Shown piece by piece: positions 43,200 to 51,623 of a stretch of 64,000 nucleotides of DNA (positions are counted from its first letter, which is position 1; each line of letters begins with the position of its first letter). Origin of the DNA: Segatella baroniae DSM 16972 = JCM 13447 (GTDB taxonomy: Bacteria; Bacteroidota; Bacteroidia; Bacteroidales; Bacteroidaceae); NCBI RefSeq assembly GCF_000426585.1, contig NZ_AUFQ01000005.1:62001-126000 (forward strand). Direction: 5' to 3'. The translations under genes and the position numbers were made by a program. Below the pieces are notes generated by a model, which saw nothing but the letters and a program-made list of their open reading frames with translations, was not told the origin of the DNA and did no database searches.

Positions 43200-43223
43200 G
43201 CCTTGTGCAGGCTGCTATGACAA

Positions 43224-43271
43224 AAGCGGAAACCGACCTTGGCGTTGTCCATGGTCGGTTTCCGCTTCGTT
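43224..43271. terminator. Terminator between GH94 and the restriction gene
   Basis: AAGCGGAAACCGACC (43224-43238) pairs with GGTCGGTTTCCGCTT (43253-43267), a perfect 15-bp stem with a 14-base loop, followed by CGTTTG. Convergent genes on both sides could use it. Confidence 0.85.
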
Positions 43272-43318
43272 TGTATTGGCATGCAAGTCTTCAAGTCTGC
43301 ATTGCAGGCGTGCTGGTT

Positions 43319-45328
43319 TCAGTGCAAGCAGACCAAGTTCTCATACCATTCCTTGGGGTTGGGATGGTCGTCGGCTTCCCGATAGGCCTGTTCAAATCGG
43401 CCATACAGCTCCTTATACTTTATTCCTTTCGCAATGATGGCCTTCAAATCCTGTGTGTCGAGTGGCGTAATCTTCATGCCTGCGATGTATTGGTCGGTAT
43501 TTTGTACGTCAAAATAGGGCACGTGTTTCCTGCATTTGAAGTCGCTTATCACGTTTATGTGCAGGTAGGTTGTCATGAATATGCCGTAACTGTCCTTGTT
43601 GCCGGTCCTCAGTAGGTGGTTGCCCACGTGCCTTGAAACGGGTTCCATCTCCATTCTTCTCTGGTTGGTGCCGTCTGCCAACGTTGCTTCGAGCAGCAAG
43701 TGATGGGCGGGATAGTCGGAAGTCGGGTCGTATTCATATACGATGTCGGCCTCACCGCCGGCCGCATGGGTGACAGGAAGCAAGTTGGCGTCAAGCGAAA
43801 GCTTGAGATAGTCCAAGAGTTTGCCCCGTCTTTCGCTCGTCTTATACCAGATAATGCCCAGTATATACTCGAAGATGGTGGGGATGTCGGCGTTGTCCGT
43901 CACCAGCAGATTGATGTTCTTGTCGTTCCGCACTTCGAAATCGTGGAGCAAATTGAGCAGCGTCTTGTCGTCAAACCTTTCGTCTATGAGCGTGTTCAGG
44001 CGTTTGTAGCGTATCCGGTCCACTTCGTCGTAGGCCTCGTTGATGTCGACAATGCTTGTCCCCAGCTCCTGGTTCAGCCCGTTGATGACCGCTTTTTCGT
44101 CGAAAGCCAGTGTCGGGCATATTTCTTCCAACGTGCTGTTTCTGAACAGAAGTTCGCTTTTCTGAAAGGCTTGTTCGTATAATTGCGTGATGGCTCTGCC
44201 GAAAATGTATTTCGGAACGACATCGAGTATCACCCGGTTGTCCGCAAAGATGAAGCAATTCGTCAGCCCCAGATAGCGTTGGTTCAGGTCTCTGTAGTCT
44301 TCGAGCGTAGCCTTTGCCTTGTTCAGGTGCATGGTCTTGAAGAAGAAATCCTTGAAGGTCGCTTCCGAAGTCACCGCCTCCAAGGGCAATGGAAGCAAGT
44401 GTTCCAACGGCGATGCCTTTACGGCAGAGGTCAGGTTCGTGTCGAACAGCAGCGTTTTCCATTTGCTTGAAATCGATGGTTGTAGTCTTTTGAATGACTC
44501 AAACAGGGGGAGAATGCGACTGTCGTCGTGCTCCATGTAAACCGCATGCAGTTCGCGATACACCCGAGTGTAGGCTTTGTCATAGGTGGCGCTCTTCCGA
44601 TTCATGCTGACCGACAGCAACAAGTCTTCTGAAAACTCGTTTTCAACAAAGCGTTGCCGGCCCTCTTTATAGTTTTTCTTGGTGAGCAGAAAGTCGACGA
44701 GAATGCGGTCTGTCGAACCTTTGCCGTGTCTTAGCTCCTGGATGCAGTGCAGGATGCGTTCCGTCGAGGTCTTGTCCGTGCATAGCGGCGCAAGATACCG
44801 GAACTCGTCGTTGGTCAGATAGTCGAGTTTCGCCAGCAGATGGATGACGACGATGAGCGGCCTGACCAGCTTCTCCGTGTTGTTGTCGCCGAGTTTGAGC
44901 AGTTGTTGCAGGTAGAGCAGGGAGTCTTTGGGAATGCCCAGCGGGGTTTTCTCCAGATAGCTTTGGTCTTCCGCCATGTCGAGAAGCTCTTTCCCCACTT
45001 CCGTCAGTCGGTGTTCACGGTTGATGAGCCCCATGGCATAAAGCCCACTGGTCTTCTCCCGGGCCGCCTTGTATTTGATTTTGTCGTCGCCTTTGGTGAA
45101 CCCTTTCGCCACAAGCCAGTCGTAATAACGGTTCTTGACGTCGTAGATGTCGGCCTGTCCCTCTGTGGCAATCTCCCAACCCAGCCCCTTGTTTTCGGGC
45201 ATGGCCCAGAAATCGTCCAGCAGTCGCAGTTGCAACTCTGTCATCTTGTTGAATGTCCGTGTTCTGAAAGAGGTGTTGCCCAGTTTCCAAAGGAATGAGG
45301 CATAGGGTATCTTGTCGTATTCCTGCAT
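43319..45328 (-). CDS. AlwI-like type IIS restriction endonuclease
   Basis: The 669-residue protein is encoded next to two adenine methyltransferases. The C-terminal part has a PD-(D/E)xK-like nuclease core: GGEADIVYEYD (Asp near residue 524), then HHLLLEATLADGTNQRRMEMEPVSRH (Glu near 543, E-x-T form). This arrangement, with the following EPVSRH, is characteristic of the AlwI family. R.AlwI recognises the asymmetric site GGATC and cuts outside it, so GGATC is the best guess for this enzyme. The long N-terminal part would read DNA sequence. It is last in the operon, 31 bp after the first methyltransferase. Confidence 0.82.
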   Translation of the reverse strand: MQEYDKIPYASFLWKLGNTSFRTRTFNKMTELQLRLLDDFWAMPENKGLGWEIATEGQADIYDVKNRYYDWLVAKGFTKGDDKIKYKAAREKTSGLYAMGLINREHRLTEVGKELLDMAEDQSYLEKTPLGIPKDSLLYLQQLLKLGDNNTEKLVRPLIVVIHLLAKLDYLTNDEFRYLAPLCTDKTSTERILHCIQELRHGKGSTDRILVDFLLTKKNYKEGRQRFVENEFSEDLLLSVSMNRKSATYDKAYTRVYRELHAVYMEHDDSRILPLFESFKRLQPSISSKWKTLLFDTNLTSAVKASPLEHLLPLPLEAVTSEATFKDFFFKTMHLNKAKATLEDYRDLNQRYLGLTNCFIFADNRVILDVVPKYIFGRAITQLYEQAFQKSELLFRNSTLEEICPTLAFDEKAVINGLNQELGTSIVDINEAYDEVDRIRYKRLNTLIDERFDDKTLLNLLHDFEVRNDKNINLLVTDNADIPTIFEYILGIIWYKTSERRGKLLDYLKLSLDANLLPVTHAAGGEADIVYEYDPTSDYPAHHLLLEATLADGTNQRRMEMEPVSRHVGNHLLRTGNKDSYGIFMTTYLHINVISDFKCRKHVPYFDVQNTDQYIAGMKITPLDTQDLKAIIAKGIKYKELYGRFEQAYREADDHPNPKEWYENLVCLH

Positions 45329-45359
45329 GGTGATATATTGGTGTTATGGGGTGGAAAGG

Positions 45360-46289
45360 TCAGTAATTGGTGATGAGCACCTCCCTGGATTCCGCCTTCT
45401 TGGACTTCTTCTGGTAGTTGCTGTGGTGGTAATCCATGAAGATGTCGTGCACTCTGTAGTCGTTGCGGTCTATCCATTCCTGCAACATGTCGTTGCGTTT
45501 GCTCTCGTGCTCCAGTACGTTTGACAGGGCAAACCTCACTCCCTGTTCGTTCAGAACGTCCAGAAGGTCGGTCAACTCCTGCTCGTCGTTCCGTGTCCAG
45601 CCCGCTTTCTCGTTGTAGGTGGCCGTTGTGATGAGGTAGGGAGGGTCGCAATAGACCAGGCTCCGTTCGGTCAGTTGTCCGAAATCGAAGTCTCTGAAGT
45701 CGCGTGTATGGAACTCATGGCTCTGCAAACGCAGTGCGTCGAGAAATCGGACGAGCTTCGCTTCGATGGTCGTATTGAAGTCCCGCTTGCCTACGGGCAG
45801 GTTGAATTGGTCGTTCCCGTTGAACCGCAGCTGATTGTTGAAGCCGAAAAGTATCAGCGTATAGAGCAAAATGTAGTATTGTTCGTCTTTGACGGGATGG
45901 GCATTGAACCGCTCTCGGAGTTTCAGATATTTCCCGCGATTGTAGACGGAGACGCCAAGATTGGCGTCGCCGCCGTAATAGGAGAAGCTGTGATGGCGCG
46001 TTTTGCTGAATCCAAACTCGTCGATCAAGGCATTGATGCGGTCTACAATCTGCCCGTTTTCCATCCTCTCGAATGTACGGAGCAATCCTATCAACGGCTT
46101 GGAGATGTCGTTGTAGACGGTGTGGGCGGCCTCGACGTTCATGCCGACGTTGCAACCGCCACAGAACAAGTCGACAAACGTGTCGATGTCCGCGGGCATG
46201 TGGGGCAGCAACTGGTCCAGAATGCGGGCCTTTCCGCCGATGTAGTTCAGCGGGGAAGCAATGTACTTCTTTATCTGCGAACGTTGCAT
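45360..46289 (-). CDS. D12-class DNA adenine methyltransferase (Dam-like), R-M system
   Basis: The 309-residue N6-adenine methyltransferase of the alpha (Dam/DpnM) class has SAM motif DLFCGGCNVGMNV, an N-terminal PLNYIGGKARIL and the catalytic LVYCDPPYLITTATYNE. An asymmetric site such as GGATC needs separate methylation of its two strands, hence two enzymes; this is one of them. The start at 46289 overlaps the end of the other methyltransferase by 19 bp. The longer upstream frame is rejected because it lies inside that gene. Confidence 0.9.
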   Translation of the reverse strand: MQRSQIKKYIASPLNYIGGKARILDQLLPHMPADIDTFVDLFCGGCNVGMNVEAAHTVYNDISKPLIGLLRTFERMENGQIVDRINALIDEFGFSKTRHHSFSYYGGDANLGVSVYNRGKYLKLRERFNAHPVKDEQYYILLYTLILFGFNNQLRFNGNDQFNLPVGKRDFNTTIEAKLVRFLDALRLQSHEFHTRDFRDFDFGQLTERSLVYCDPPYLITTATYNEKAGWTRNDEQELTDLLDVLNEQGVRFALSNVLEHESKRNDMLQEWIDRNDYRVHDIFMDYHHSNYQKKSKKAESREVLITNY

Positions 46290-47296
46290 AGGAAAAGCCT
46301 CTCTTGGTTGTCTTTGTTCATTTCGCTCTTGCCGGCGTCGAATCCGCGGTGGTCTTTCGTGAAAATCCTCACATCGCCGCGTGTGGACAGGATTCTGACG
46401 ATGTCCTCGTCGTTGAGCTTGGCGTTGGAGCGGGTCTGCAGTTTCTTCCCATTGTTGTTGTAAGAGAACAGGATGTAGCGGCAACGGAGCTTGCCGACGA
46501 GGTCTTCCAACGCTTCTGCCGCTTGTCCGTTCTTGCAGTATCTGCTTTTCATCTGGCTGCGATCCATCTTCCTTGCCACGCCGAACACGGCCGGCTTGTC
46601 CCAAATGGCGATGTTTTCCAGCAGATGATAGGCGTCGCAATACTGCCTGCTGTTGTATGGAGGGTCGAGATAGGCCACGTCCGTTTCGACCTGTTGGGCT
46701 ATCTTGTTCGAGTCGGCGCAGTATATACGGTTCTCCGAATGGAGCGCATAGCGGTTGTCGGGAAGCCGCAGGGTCAGCGTGCCTTCATATCGGCCGTCCC
46801 TGATGAACGAGTCGTAGTGGCCGCAGGTATGCGAAATGCGGTCCATGGCGTAGAACAGCGACGTGATGACGCAGGCCCGTTCGCGTTCGTTTACGTCTCC
46901 CCGGTCGTACAGTCGTTGTATGTCGTCACGGATGAAACCAATCTTCTGGCATGTGGCATGGCTGAAATAGGTGTCTGAAAACTCGTCCGACATATAGTTC
47001 TGCTCGTTGCTCGCGTCGTATTGGTTGTAGTGTTCCAGCAGTGCCGTCAGCTTTTCACGGTCGACGGCTTCGGGCGAGAACCAGCAAAGGGCCGCCAGAT
47101 AGTTGCTGCGCATCATGTCGCAGACGACCAGCCGCTTGTCGGTGAAGGCCGACGCCACGCTTCCTGTGCCCGAAAAGACGTCGAAAAAGGATTGCACATG
47201 CGTACAATTGTCCTTCACCACGTCCTTTATCCAGTCCAGCAGCTTGTATTTATTTCCTAAATATCTTCGGTTGCTTATGTTGAAAGTATCTAACAT
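46271..47296 (-). CDS. Second D12-class DNA adenine methyltransferase, R-M system
   Basis: The 341-residue protein has NRRYLGNKYKLLDWI at the start, SAM motif FFDVFSGTGSVASAF and the catalytic motif VAYLDPPYNSRQYCDAY. It is the first gene of the three-gene restriction-modification operon, so methylation is made before the nuclease. It would modify the opposite strand of the asymmetric site. It is preceded by a -7 box at 47329-47336. Codon and base usage of this operon looks more AT-rich than the flanking genes, in keeping with lateral transfer. Confidence 0.9.
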   Translation of the reverse strand: MLDTFNISNRRYLGNKYKLLDWIKDVVKDNCTHVQSFFDVFSGTGSVASAFTDKRLVVCDMMRSNYLAALCWFSPEAVDREKLTALLEHYNQYDASNEQNYMSDEFSDTYFSHATCQKIGFIRDDIQRLYDRGDVNERERACVITSLFYAMDRISHTCGHYDSFIRDGRYEGTLTLRLPDNRYALHSENRIYCADSNKIAQQVETDVAYLDPPYNSRQYCDAYHLLENIAIWDKPAVFGVARKMDRSQMKSRYCKNGQAAEALEDLVGKLRCRYILFSYNNNGKKLQTRSNAKLNDEDIVRILSTRGDVRIFTKDHRGFDAGKSEMNKDNQERLFLCNVRR

Positions 47297-47328
47297 TTTC
47301 TTTTAAGGGCTCTTCCTTTAGCGTAATA

Positions 47329-47336
47329 CAAAACTA
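47329..47336 (-). promoter_or_regulatory. -7 element for the restriction-modification operon
   Basis: The complement reads TAGTTTTG, 32 bp before the first methyltransferase ATG. The -33 element is not clear. Confidence 0.5.
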
Positions 47337-47960
47337 CTTCTTTTTAGTGAAATACGAACGCTTTGGGTGTATAAAAACGTCAAATGTCCTGCAAATGGAT
47401 TTGTTTGGGCGCTTGCGAAGCGGCTTTTCCGGCGTTGCTGTCCCTCCGCTGGCGGCACCGGCGTGGCGGCATGGCGCTCCAAGCCCCGGAACGACGGCGT
47501 GCCGGGGTGGTGGACTGATGGTGTTTGTCAATATTTATGACAATAAAAACGACCTTTTGAAAGTGCGCATTCAGCTCGTTGGATGGGCGGGATGGCCGGT
47601 CGGGAGCCGAAAACAGGCCGGTGATGCCGCAAAAGGAAAGGGATGGGCGTGCAATCGCTGTGCTCTTGTGCGCTCGAAAGGCTGTTCTGACTGCCTGAAA
47701 ACGCGTCGGGTGGAGGCCAATCGCCATGCGATGAGGAGACGAAAAGGCCCCTTTGTTACGGGTGAAAAAGGCAAATGGTTGATAATGAGCGTATTGCGAA
47801 GATGGCAGAAAACCGCTTGTTTCGGACAAGAAATGATTTGTTTGAAAACAATGGAGCCACGGGAATGTGTTTGTAAAGTTTTTTCTGACATCAATCACCC
47901 ATCGGCTGCCGCCCCGACACCCGCCCCCGACGCTTCAAATAAAGTTAAATGATAATCGCG
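47337..47960. other. 624-bp stretch without a convincing gene
   Basis: It lies between the divergent R-M and exbB promoters. Overlapping open frames on both strands (up to about 200 codons) have unbalanced composition and no recognisable motif. One small inverted repeat TTGTCA-N7-TGACAA (47525-47543) is visible. The stretch may hold a decayed gene or a scar left by arrival of the restriction operon; this is inference. Confidence 0.5.
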
Positions 47961-47994
47961 TTTTTTGTCGACAGGAATATTATATGTACTTTTG
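47961..47994 (+). promoter_or_regulatory. exbB operon promoter (TTTTTTG - 19 bp - TACTTTTG)
   Basis: TTTTTTG (47961-47967) and TACTTTTG (47987-47994) are separated by 19 bp, good Bacteroidota geometry. The exbB ATG follows after 31 bp. Confidence 0.75.
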
Positions 47995-48025
47995 CTTGTC
48001 AAAATAGTATCGATTTGTAGTATTT

Positions 48026-48886
48026 ATGAAGAAGATAATGGCTTGCCTCTGCCTGTCGATTGTGCTGATGGCAGTAACGAATGTGCCCGTCTTCGGGCAG
48101 CCGACGCCGGGCCGACAGGCCGCCGCCATGCCGCCGCCACGGCCCGCTGCGGGCGATTCGGCGGCTGTCGACAGTCTGGAGGCCGACTCCGCCACGCTGG
48201 CCGCTGCGGACATGCCGCTCATGCCCGACGAGTTGGAGGGGCAGGAAGCGGCCGGCTTCCACCAGTTGTTGAAGTCGAAGTTCATCGAAGGCAATGCCGG
48301 CTTCATGTCGTTGGTGGCCCTTGCCCTGGTGCTGGGCCTGGCCTTCTGCATCGAAAGAATCATCTACTTGAGCCTCTCGGAAATCAATGCCAAGAAGTTC
48401 ATGGCCGACTTGGACGACAAGTTGATGGCGGGCGACGTGGAAGGAGCCAAGGACATGTGCCGCGAAACGCGCGGACCGGTGGCTTCCATCTGCTATCAGG
48501 GACTGCTGCGGGCCGCCGAATCAATTGACAACATCGAGCGTTCGGTGGTTTCCTACGGCACGGTGCAGGCGGCGAACCTGGAGAAAGGCTGCTCGTGGAT
48601 AACCCTCTTCATCGCCATGGCCCCCTCCTTGGGCTTCCTGGGAACGGTCATCGGCATGGTGATGGCCTTCGACCAGATACAGACGGCCGGCGACATCAGC
48701 CCCACGATTGTGGCCTCGGGCATGAAGGTGGCCCTGATTACGACCATTTTCGGTATCATCGTAGCCCTTGTATTGCAGGTGTTCTACAATTATATCTTGT
48801 CGAAGATCGACCACATCACGTCGCAAATGGAGGAGTCGGCCATTTCGTTGCTCGACTCCATCATGAAATATAAGCTGAAGAAATGA
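48026..48886 (+). CDS. exbB: ExbB/TolQ/MotA-type proton channel protein
   Basis: The 286-residue protein is the inner-membrane stator component that uses the proton gradient to energise TonB. There is a cleavable or anchoring N-terminal segment (MKKIMACLCLSIVLMAV), then an unusual Pro/Ala/Asp-rich stretch (about residues 28-75). The core has three TM helices: GFMSLVALALVLGLAFCIERI, then WITLFIAMAPSLGFLGTVIGMVMAF and ALITTIFGIIVALVLQVFY. The GFLGTVIGM loop and ERI are family signatures. It is the first gene of a four-gene operon with a 4-TM protein and two ExbD proteins. Confidence 0.92.
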   Translation: MKKIMACLCLSIVLMAVTNVPVFGQPTPGRQAAAMPPPRPAAGDSAAVDSLEADSATLAAADMPLMPDELEGQEAAGFHQLLKSKFIEGNAGFMSLVALALVLGLAFCIERIIYLSLSEINAKKFMADLDDKLMAGDVEGAKDMCRETRGPVASICYQGLLRAAESIDNIERSVVSYGTVQAANLEKGCSWITLFIAMAPSLGFLGTVIGMVMAFDQIQTAGDISPTIVASGMKVALITTIFGIIVALVLQVFYNYILSKIDHITSQMEESAISLLDSIMKYKLKK

Positions 48887-49392
48887 AGTTGAGAACGATA
48901 CGCCAATGGCCTTCCGAGAAGCTCTCGCAGCGTGTGCTCTACGTGCTGATGGGGCTTGTGGCCGTCGTCTTCATGCTTTTCTATCTCATAGGATTCGACT
49001 TTCCCTACGAGGAGAATCCCGAATTCAACGCCCCTCTCTTCACCGACGCCATCCTCTGGCTGGCCATGGCGTTGGTGGGGGCGGCCGTGGCACTCGTCGT
49101 GGTGAAGAGGATTGTCGACGCCAAGCGCCGGCGGGCTTCCACATCAGCCTGCGAGAACAACGTGCCGACGCGCAGGATTGTGCGGTTGCTGCTCTGTTCG
49201 CTCGTAGGTGTCGTGGCGTTGTCGGCCGTCGTGGCGTCTTCCGAGCCGTTGTCGATCAATGGCGCGGCCTTCACGGACAAGCTGTGGCTCAAGTTGGCCG
49301 ATGTCTTTATTTATACCGGCGGGGCTTTGCTGGCGGCAGCCGTGGCCGCTGTCGGCTATGGCGCCACCCGCTATCGACGTAAGAGCAAATGA
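48883..49392 (+). CDS. Four-helix membrane protein between exbB and exbD
   Basis: The 169-residue inner-membrane protein has four hydrophobic segments at roughly residues 19-40, 58-78, 97-120 and 138-158. No recognised motif. It overlaps the exbB stop by 4 bp and the exbD start by 4 bp, so it is certainly translated with them. The position between exbB and exbD in Bacteroidales suggests a role with this proton-driven complex, but the function is unknown. Confidence 0.75.
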   Translation: MKLRTIRQWPSEKLSQRVLYVLMGLVAVVFMLFYLIGFDFPYEENPEFNAPLFTDAILWLAMALVGAAVALVVVKRIVDAKRRRASTSACENNVPTRRIVRLLLCSLVGVVALSAVVASSEPLSINGAAFTDKLWLKLADVFIYTGGALLAAAVAAVGYGATRYRRKSK

Positions 49393-49925
49393 AACGCATG
49401 TTCAGAAGACGCATTCGTCAGGTTCCCGGACTCAACACGACATCGACGGCAGACATCTCTTTCATGCTGTTGATATTCTTCTTGGTGGCCTCCTCCATGG
49501 ATGTCGACAAGGGAATTGCGCGCCAGTTGCCGCCCGCCGACACGAAGCGGGAGCAGAAAGAGGCCGAGGTGGACCGGCAGGACTTGCTGTTGCTGACGAT
49601 AACGGCCGACAATCGGTTGCTGGCCGACGGCGAACCCCTGTCTCCCGGGCAGGCCGGCGGGCGGATAGAGCGGTTCATCGAGGAGCGAGGCGCCGCCCAC
49701 CTGATTCAGGTCGACGCAGACCCGGCCGCCGCCTATGACGTCTATTTCCAGTTGCAGAACACGCTGGCAATCGCCTATCGGCACTGGCGCGACGCGATGT
49801 CGCGGCGCAAGTTCGGCAGGGGATATGGCCGGTTGACGCCGGTCGAGCGTGACCGGATTCGCGAATTGTGTCCGCAACGCATCTCGGAAACCTACCACAC
49901 GGCAGCGAAAGGAGGCCCGCAATGA
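49389..49925 (+). CDS. exbD: ExbD/TolR-family protein 1
   Basis: The 178-residue protein has one TM helix near the N-terminus (STADISFMLLIFFLVASS, about residues 19-36) containing the conserved protonatable Asp. A periplasmic domain follows (LLLLTITADNRLLADGEPLSPG ... HLIQVDADPAAAY). The basic start MKRMFRRRIRQ is typical. With ExbB it forms the proton-conducting motor for TonB. ATGA overlaps occur on both sides. Confidence 0.9.
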   Translation: MKRMFRRRIRQVPGLNTTSTADISFMLLIFFLVASSMDVDKGIARQLPPADTKREQKEAEVDRQDLLLLTITADNRLLADGEPLSPGQAGGRIERFIEERGAAHLIQVDADPAAAYDVYFQLQNTLAIAYRHWRDAMSRRKFGRGYGRLTPVERDRIRELCPQRISETYHTAAKGGPQ

Positions 49926-50383
49926 GCCGATTCCGCCGTTCCCGCCCCGAAATGCCTGGCCTGAATACGGCCTCGTTGCCCGATTTGATATTTTCGGTGC
50001 TGTTCTTCTTCATGATCGTCACACACATGCGGCAAGTCACGCTCAAGGTGAAGTATCGCGAACCGCAAGGCAGGGAGTTGTCGAAACTTGTCGGGAAGTC
50101 GGCCGTCACCTATATATATATAGGCCGACCCATGACGGCCGGCGTCAGATCGGACCGCACGGTCATCCAGGTCGATGACAAGCTGGTCACGCTGGCAGAG
50201 CTGTCAGACCATATTGCGGCTGTGCGGAGCCGCATGTCGCCCGAAGACCGTCAGCAGATGACGGTCTCGATCAAGGCCGACCGCGACACGAAGATGGAGT
50301 TGATAACCGAAGTGAAGCAGGCGCTTCGCCGAGCAGGAGCGTTGAAAGTGAGCTATTCGGCAACGCAGAAGACCACGAAGTGA
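49922..50383 (+). CDS. exbD: ExbD/TolR-family protein 2
   Basis: The 153-residue protein is a second ExbD in the same operon. The TM helix (LPDLIFSVLFFFMIVTHMR, about residues 19-37) carries the conserved Asp. The periplasmic domain has TVIQVDDKLVTLAELSDHI and MTVSIKADRDTKMELITEVKQALR, the usual ExbD end. The start at 49922 overlaps the previous stop (ATGA). Two distinct ExbD proteins per motor are common in Bacteroidota. It has a run of alternating T and A (about 50110-50123) encoding YIYIG. Confidence 0.9.
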   Translation: MSRFRRSRPEMPGLNTASLPDLIFSVLFFFMIVTHMRQVTLKVKYREPQGRELSKLVGKSAVTYIYIGRPMTAGVRSDRTVIQVDDKLVTLAELSDHIAAVRSRMSPEDRQQMTVSIKADRDTKMELITEVKQALRRAGALKVSYSATQKTTK

Positions 50384-50471
50384 TTCGTGAAGGCTCATTT
50401 GCGACAACTCTTTTAATTGTTGTTGTTTTTTGTTATATTAGGAATAAATCAGCATAAAACGTGCGGTTATC

Positions 50472-50502
50472 TTGCAACATTTAAACTTTTATAGTAATTT
50501 TG
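50472..50502 (+). promoter_or_regulatory. lrp-type gene promoter (TTG - 20 bp - TAATTTTG)
   Basis: TTG (50472-50474), 20 bp, TAATTTTG (50495-50502). The ATG at 50523 follows after 20 bp. This also shows that the longer upstream reading frame starting at 50472 is not the real start. Confidence 0.7.
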
Positions 50503-50522
50503 TCATCAAATATTATAATCAA

Positions 50523-51038
50523 ATGGGACATCATAATTTAGATTCTTTAGACAAGAAGATTCTCCGGCTCGTTTCCGAAGACGCGAGAATACCGTTCTTG
50601 GAAGTGGCACGGGCCTGCAATGTCAGTGGCGCGGCCATCCACCAGCGAGTTCAAAAGTTGTCAAATTTGGGCATTATCAAGGGCTCTCAGTTCATCATCG
50701 ACCCTGAAAGGATAGGCTACGAGACCTGCGCTTACGTGTCCTTATACCTGAAAGATCCCTCCGATCACGACCATGTGATCGAGGCGTTGCGCAAGATTCC
50801 CGAGGTGGTGGAGTGCCACATGACGACGGGTGGGATGGATTTGTTCATCAAGTTGTACGCCCGCAACAACCACCACTTGGTGGAATTGATTCACGACAAG
50901 TTGCAACCATTGGGCTTGTCGCGCAGCGAAACGATCATCTCTTTCGGCACTTCTTTCGACCGTCAGTTGCCAATCTCGATCATAGAGGACGGTTTGGCGA
51001 AGGAGGAAGCCGCTACTGACAGCGAGAAGGCCGAGTAG
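50523..51038 (+). CDS. Lrp/AsnC-family transcriptional regulator
   Basis: The 171-residue protein begins LDSLDKKILRLVSEDARIPFLEVARACNVSGAAIHQRVQKL, the AsnC-type HTH. A linker (GIIKGSQFIIDPERIGY) and an alpha/beta RAM ligand-binding domain follow (AYVSLYLKDPSDHDHVIEAL ... TTGGMDLFIKLYARNN). Such regulators respond to amino acids or similar small molecules; the ligand is not evident. A short charged tail (EEAATDSEKAE) ends the protein. It is monocistronic, with a strong terminator after it. Confidence 0.92.
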   Translation: MGHHNLDSLDKKILRLVSEDARIPFLEVARACNVSGAAIHQRVQKLSNLGIIKGSQFIIDPERIGYETCAYVSLYLKDPSDHDHVIEALRKIPEVVECHMTTGGMDLFIKLYARNNHHLVELIHDKLQPLGLSRSETIISFGTSFDRQLPISIIEDGLAKEEAATDSEKAE

Positions 51039-51060
51039 TGAGTCGCCACAGGCCATACAA

Positions 51061-51105
51061 GAAATCCTGCAATGAGCCTTTGCGCCGATTGCAGGATTTC
51101 TTTTT
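51061..51105. terminator. Terminator between the lrp-type gene and folA
   Basis: GAAATCCTGCAAT (51061-51073) pairs with ATTGCAGGATTTC (51088-51100), a perfect 13-bp stem followed by TTTTT. Convergent transcripts may share it. Confidence 0.88.
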
Positions 51106-51136
51106 GTTTCATTTCGGGGTGCCCCGGGTGTCTCGT

Positions 51137-51619
51137 CTACTTTCTTTCATAGTCTACGAAGTCATAGCTGTAGGCATGTTTCTCGTCTTTTTCGTGATGT
51201 TCGCGGGCCGTCGGCGTCCAGTCGTCGTATGGCGGGAAGAACGCGTCGGCCTTCCGGGGCGTGTCGTCCACTTCCGTCAGGCGCAGACGGTCGGCCTTTT
51301 CGATGGCTGAGGCGTAGAGTCCGGCCCCGCCGATGACGTAGATGTCCTCATCGGGGCGGCAGTGGAGGAGCGCCTCGTCCAGCGATTGGAAACATTCGCA
51401 GCCCTCGAATCGGCGTGGACTGCGGCTCAACACGATGTTGCGGCGGTTGGGCAACGCTCCCTTGGGCAGCGACTCGAAGGTGCGCCGGCCCATGATGATG
51501 GTGTGGCCGGTGGTGAGCGACTTGAATCTTTTCAGGTCGTTGGGCAGCCAATACAGGAGTTTGTTCTCGAAGCCGATGGCTCTGTTGCGGGCCACGGCGG
51601 CAATCATGTGGATGTGCAT
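51137..51619 (-). CDS. folA: Dihydrofolate reductase
   Basis: The 160-residue NADPH-dependent enzyme regenerates tetrahydrofolate. It begins IHMIAAVARNRAIGFENKLLYWLPNDLKRFKSLT, with the Met20-type loop and the catalytic acidic residue in LPNDL. TIIMGRRTFESLPKGALPNRRNIVLSR is the NADPH-binding segment, and VIGGAGLYASAI is the conserved GG loop. It lies 4 bp after thyA, the classic thyA-folA pair, because ThyA produces the dihydrofolate that FolA reduces. Confidence 0.96.
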   Translation of the reverse strand: MHIHMIAAVARNRAIGFENKLLYWLPNDLKRFKSLTTGHTIIMGRRTFESLPKGALPNRRNIVLSRSPRRFEGCECFQSLDEALLHCRPDEDIYVIGGAGLYASAIEKADRLRLTEVDDTPRKADAFFPPYDDWTPTAREHHEKDEKHAYSYDFVDYERK

Positions 51620-51623
51620 GGGC

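Noticed and set aside
47347..47952. 201-codon plus-strand frame upstream of exbB
   Set aside because: No promoter or start context, mixed composition, a competing antisense frame of similar length, and no motif.
50109..50124. Alternating TA run considered as a regulatory palindrome
   Set aside because: It is inside the second exbD gene and is explained by Tyr-Ile codons (YIYIG).
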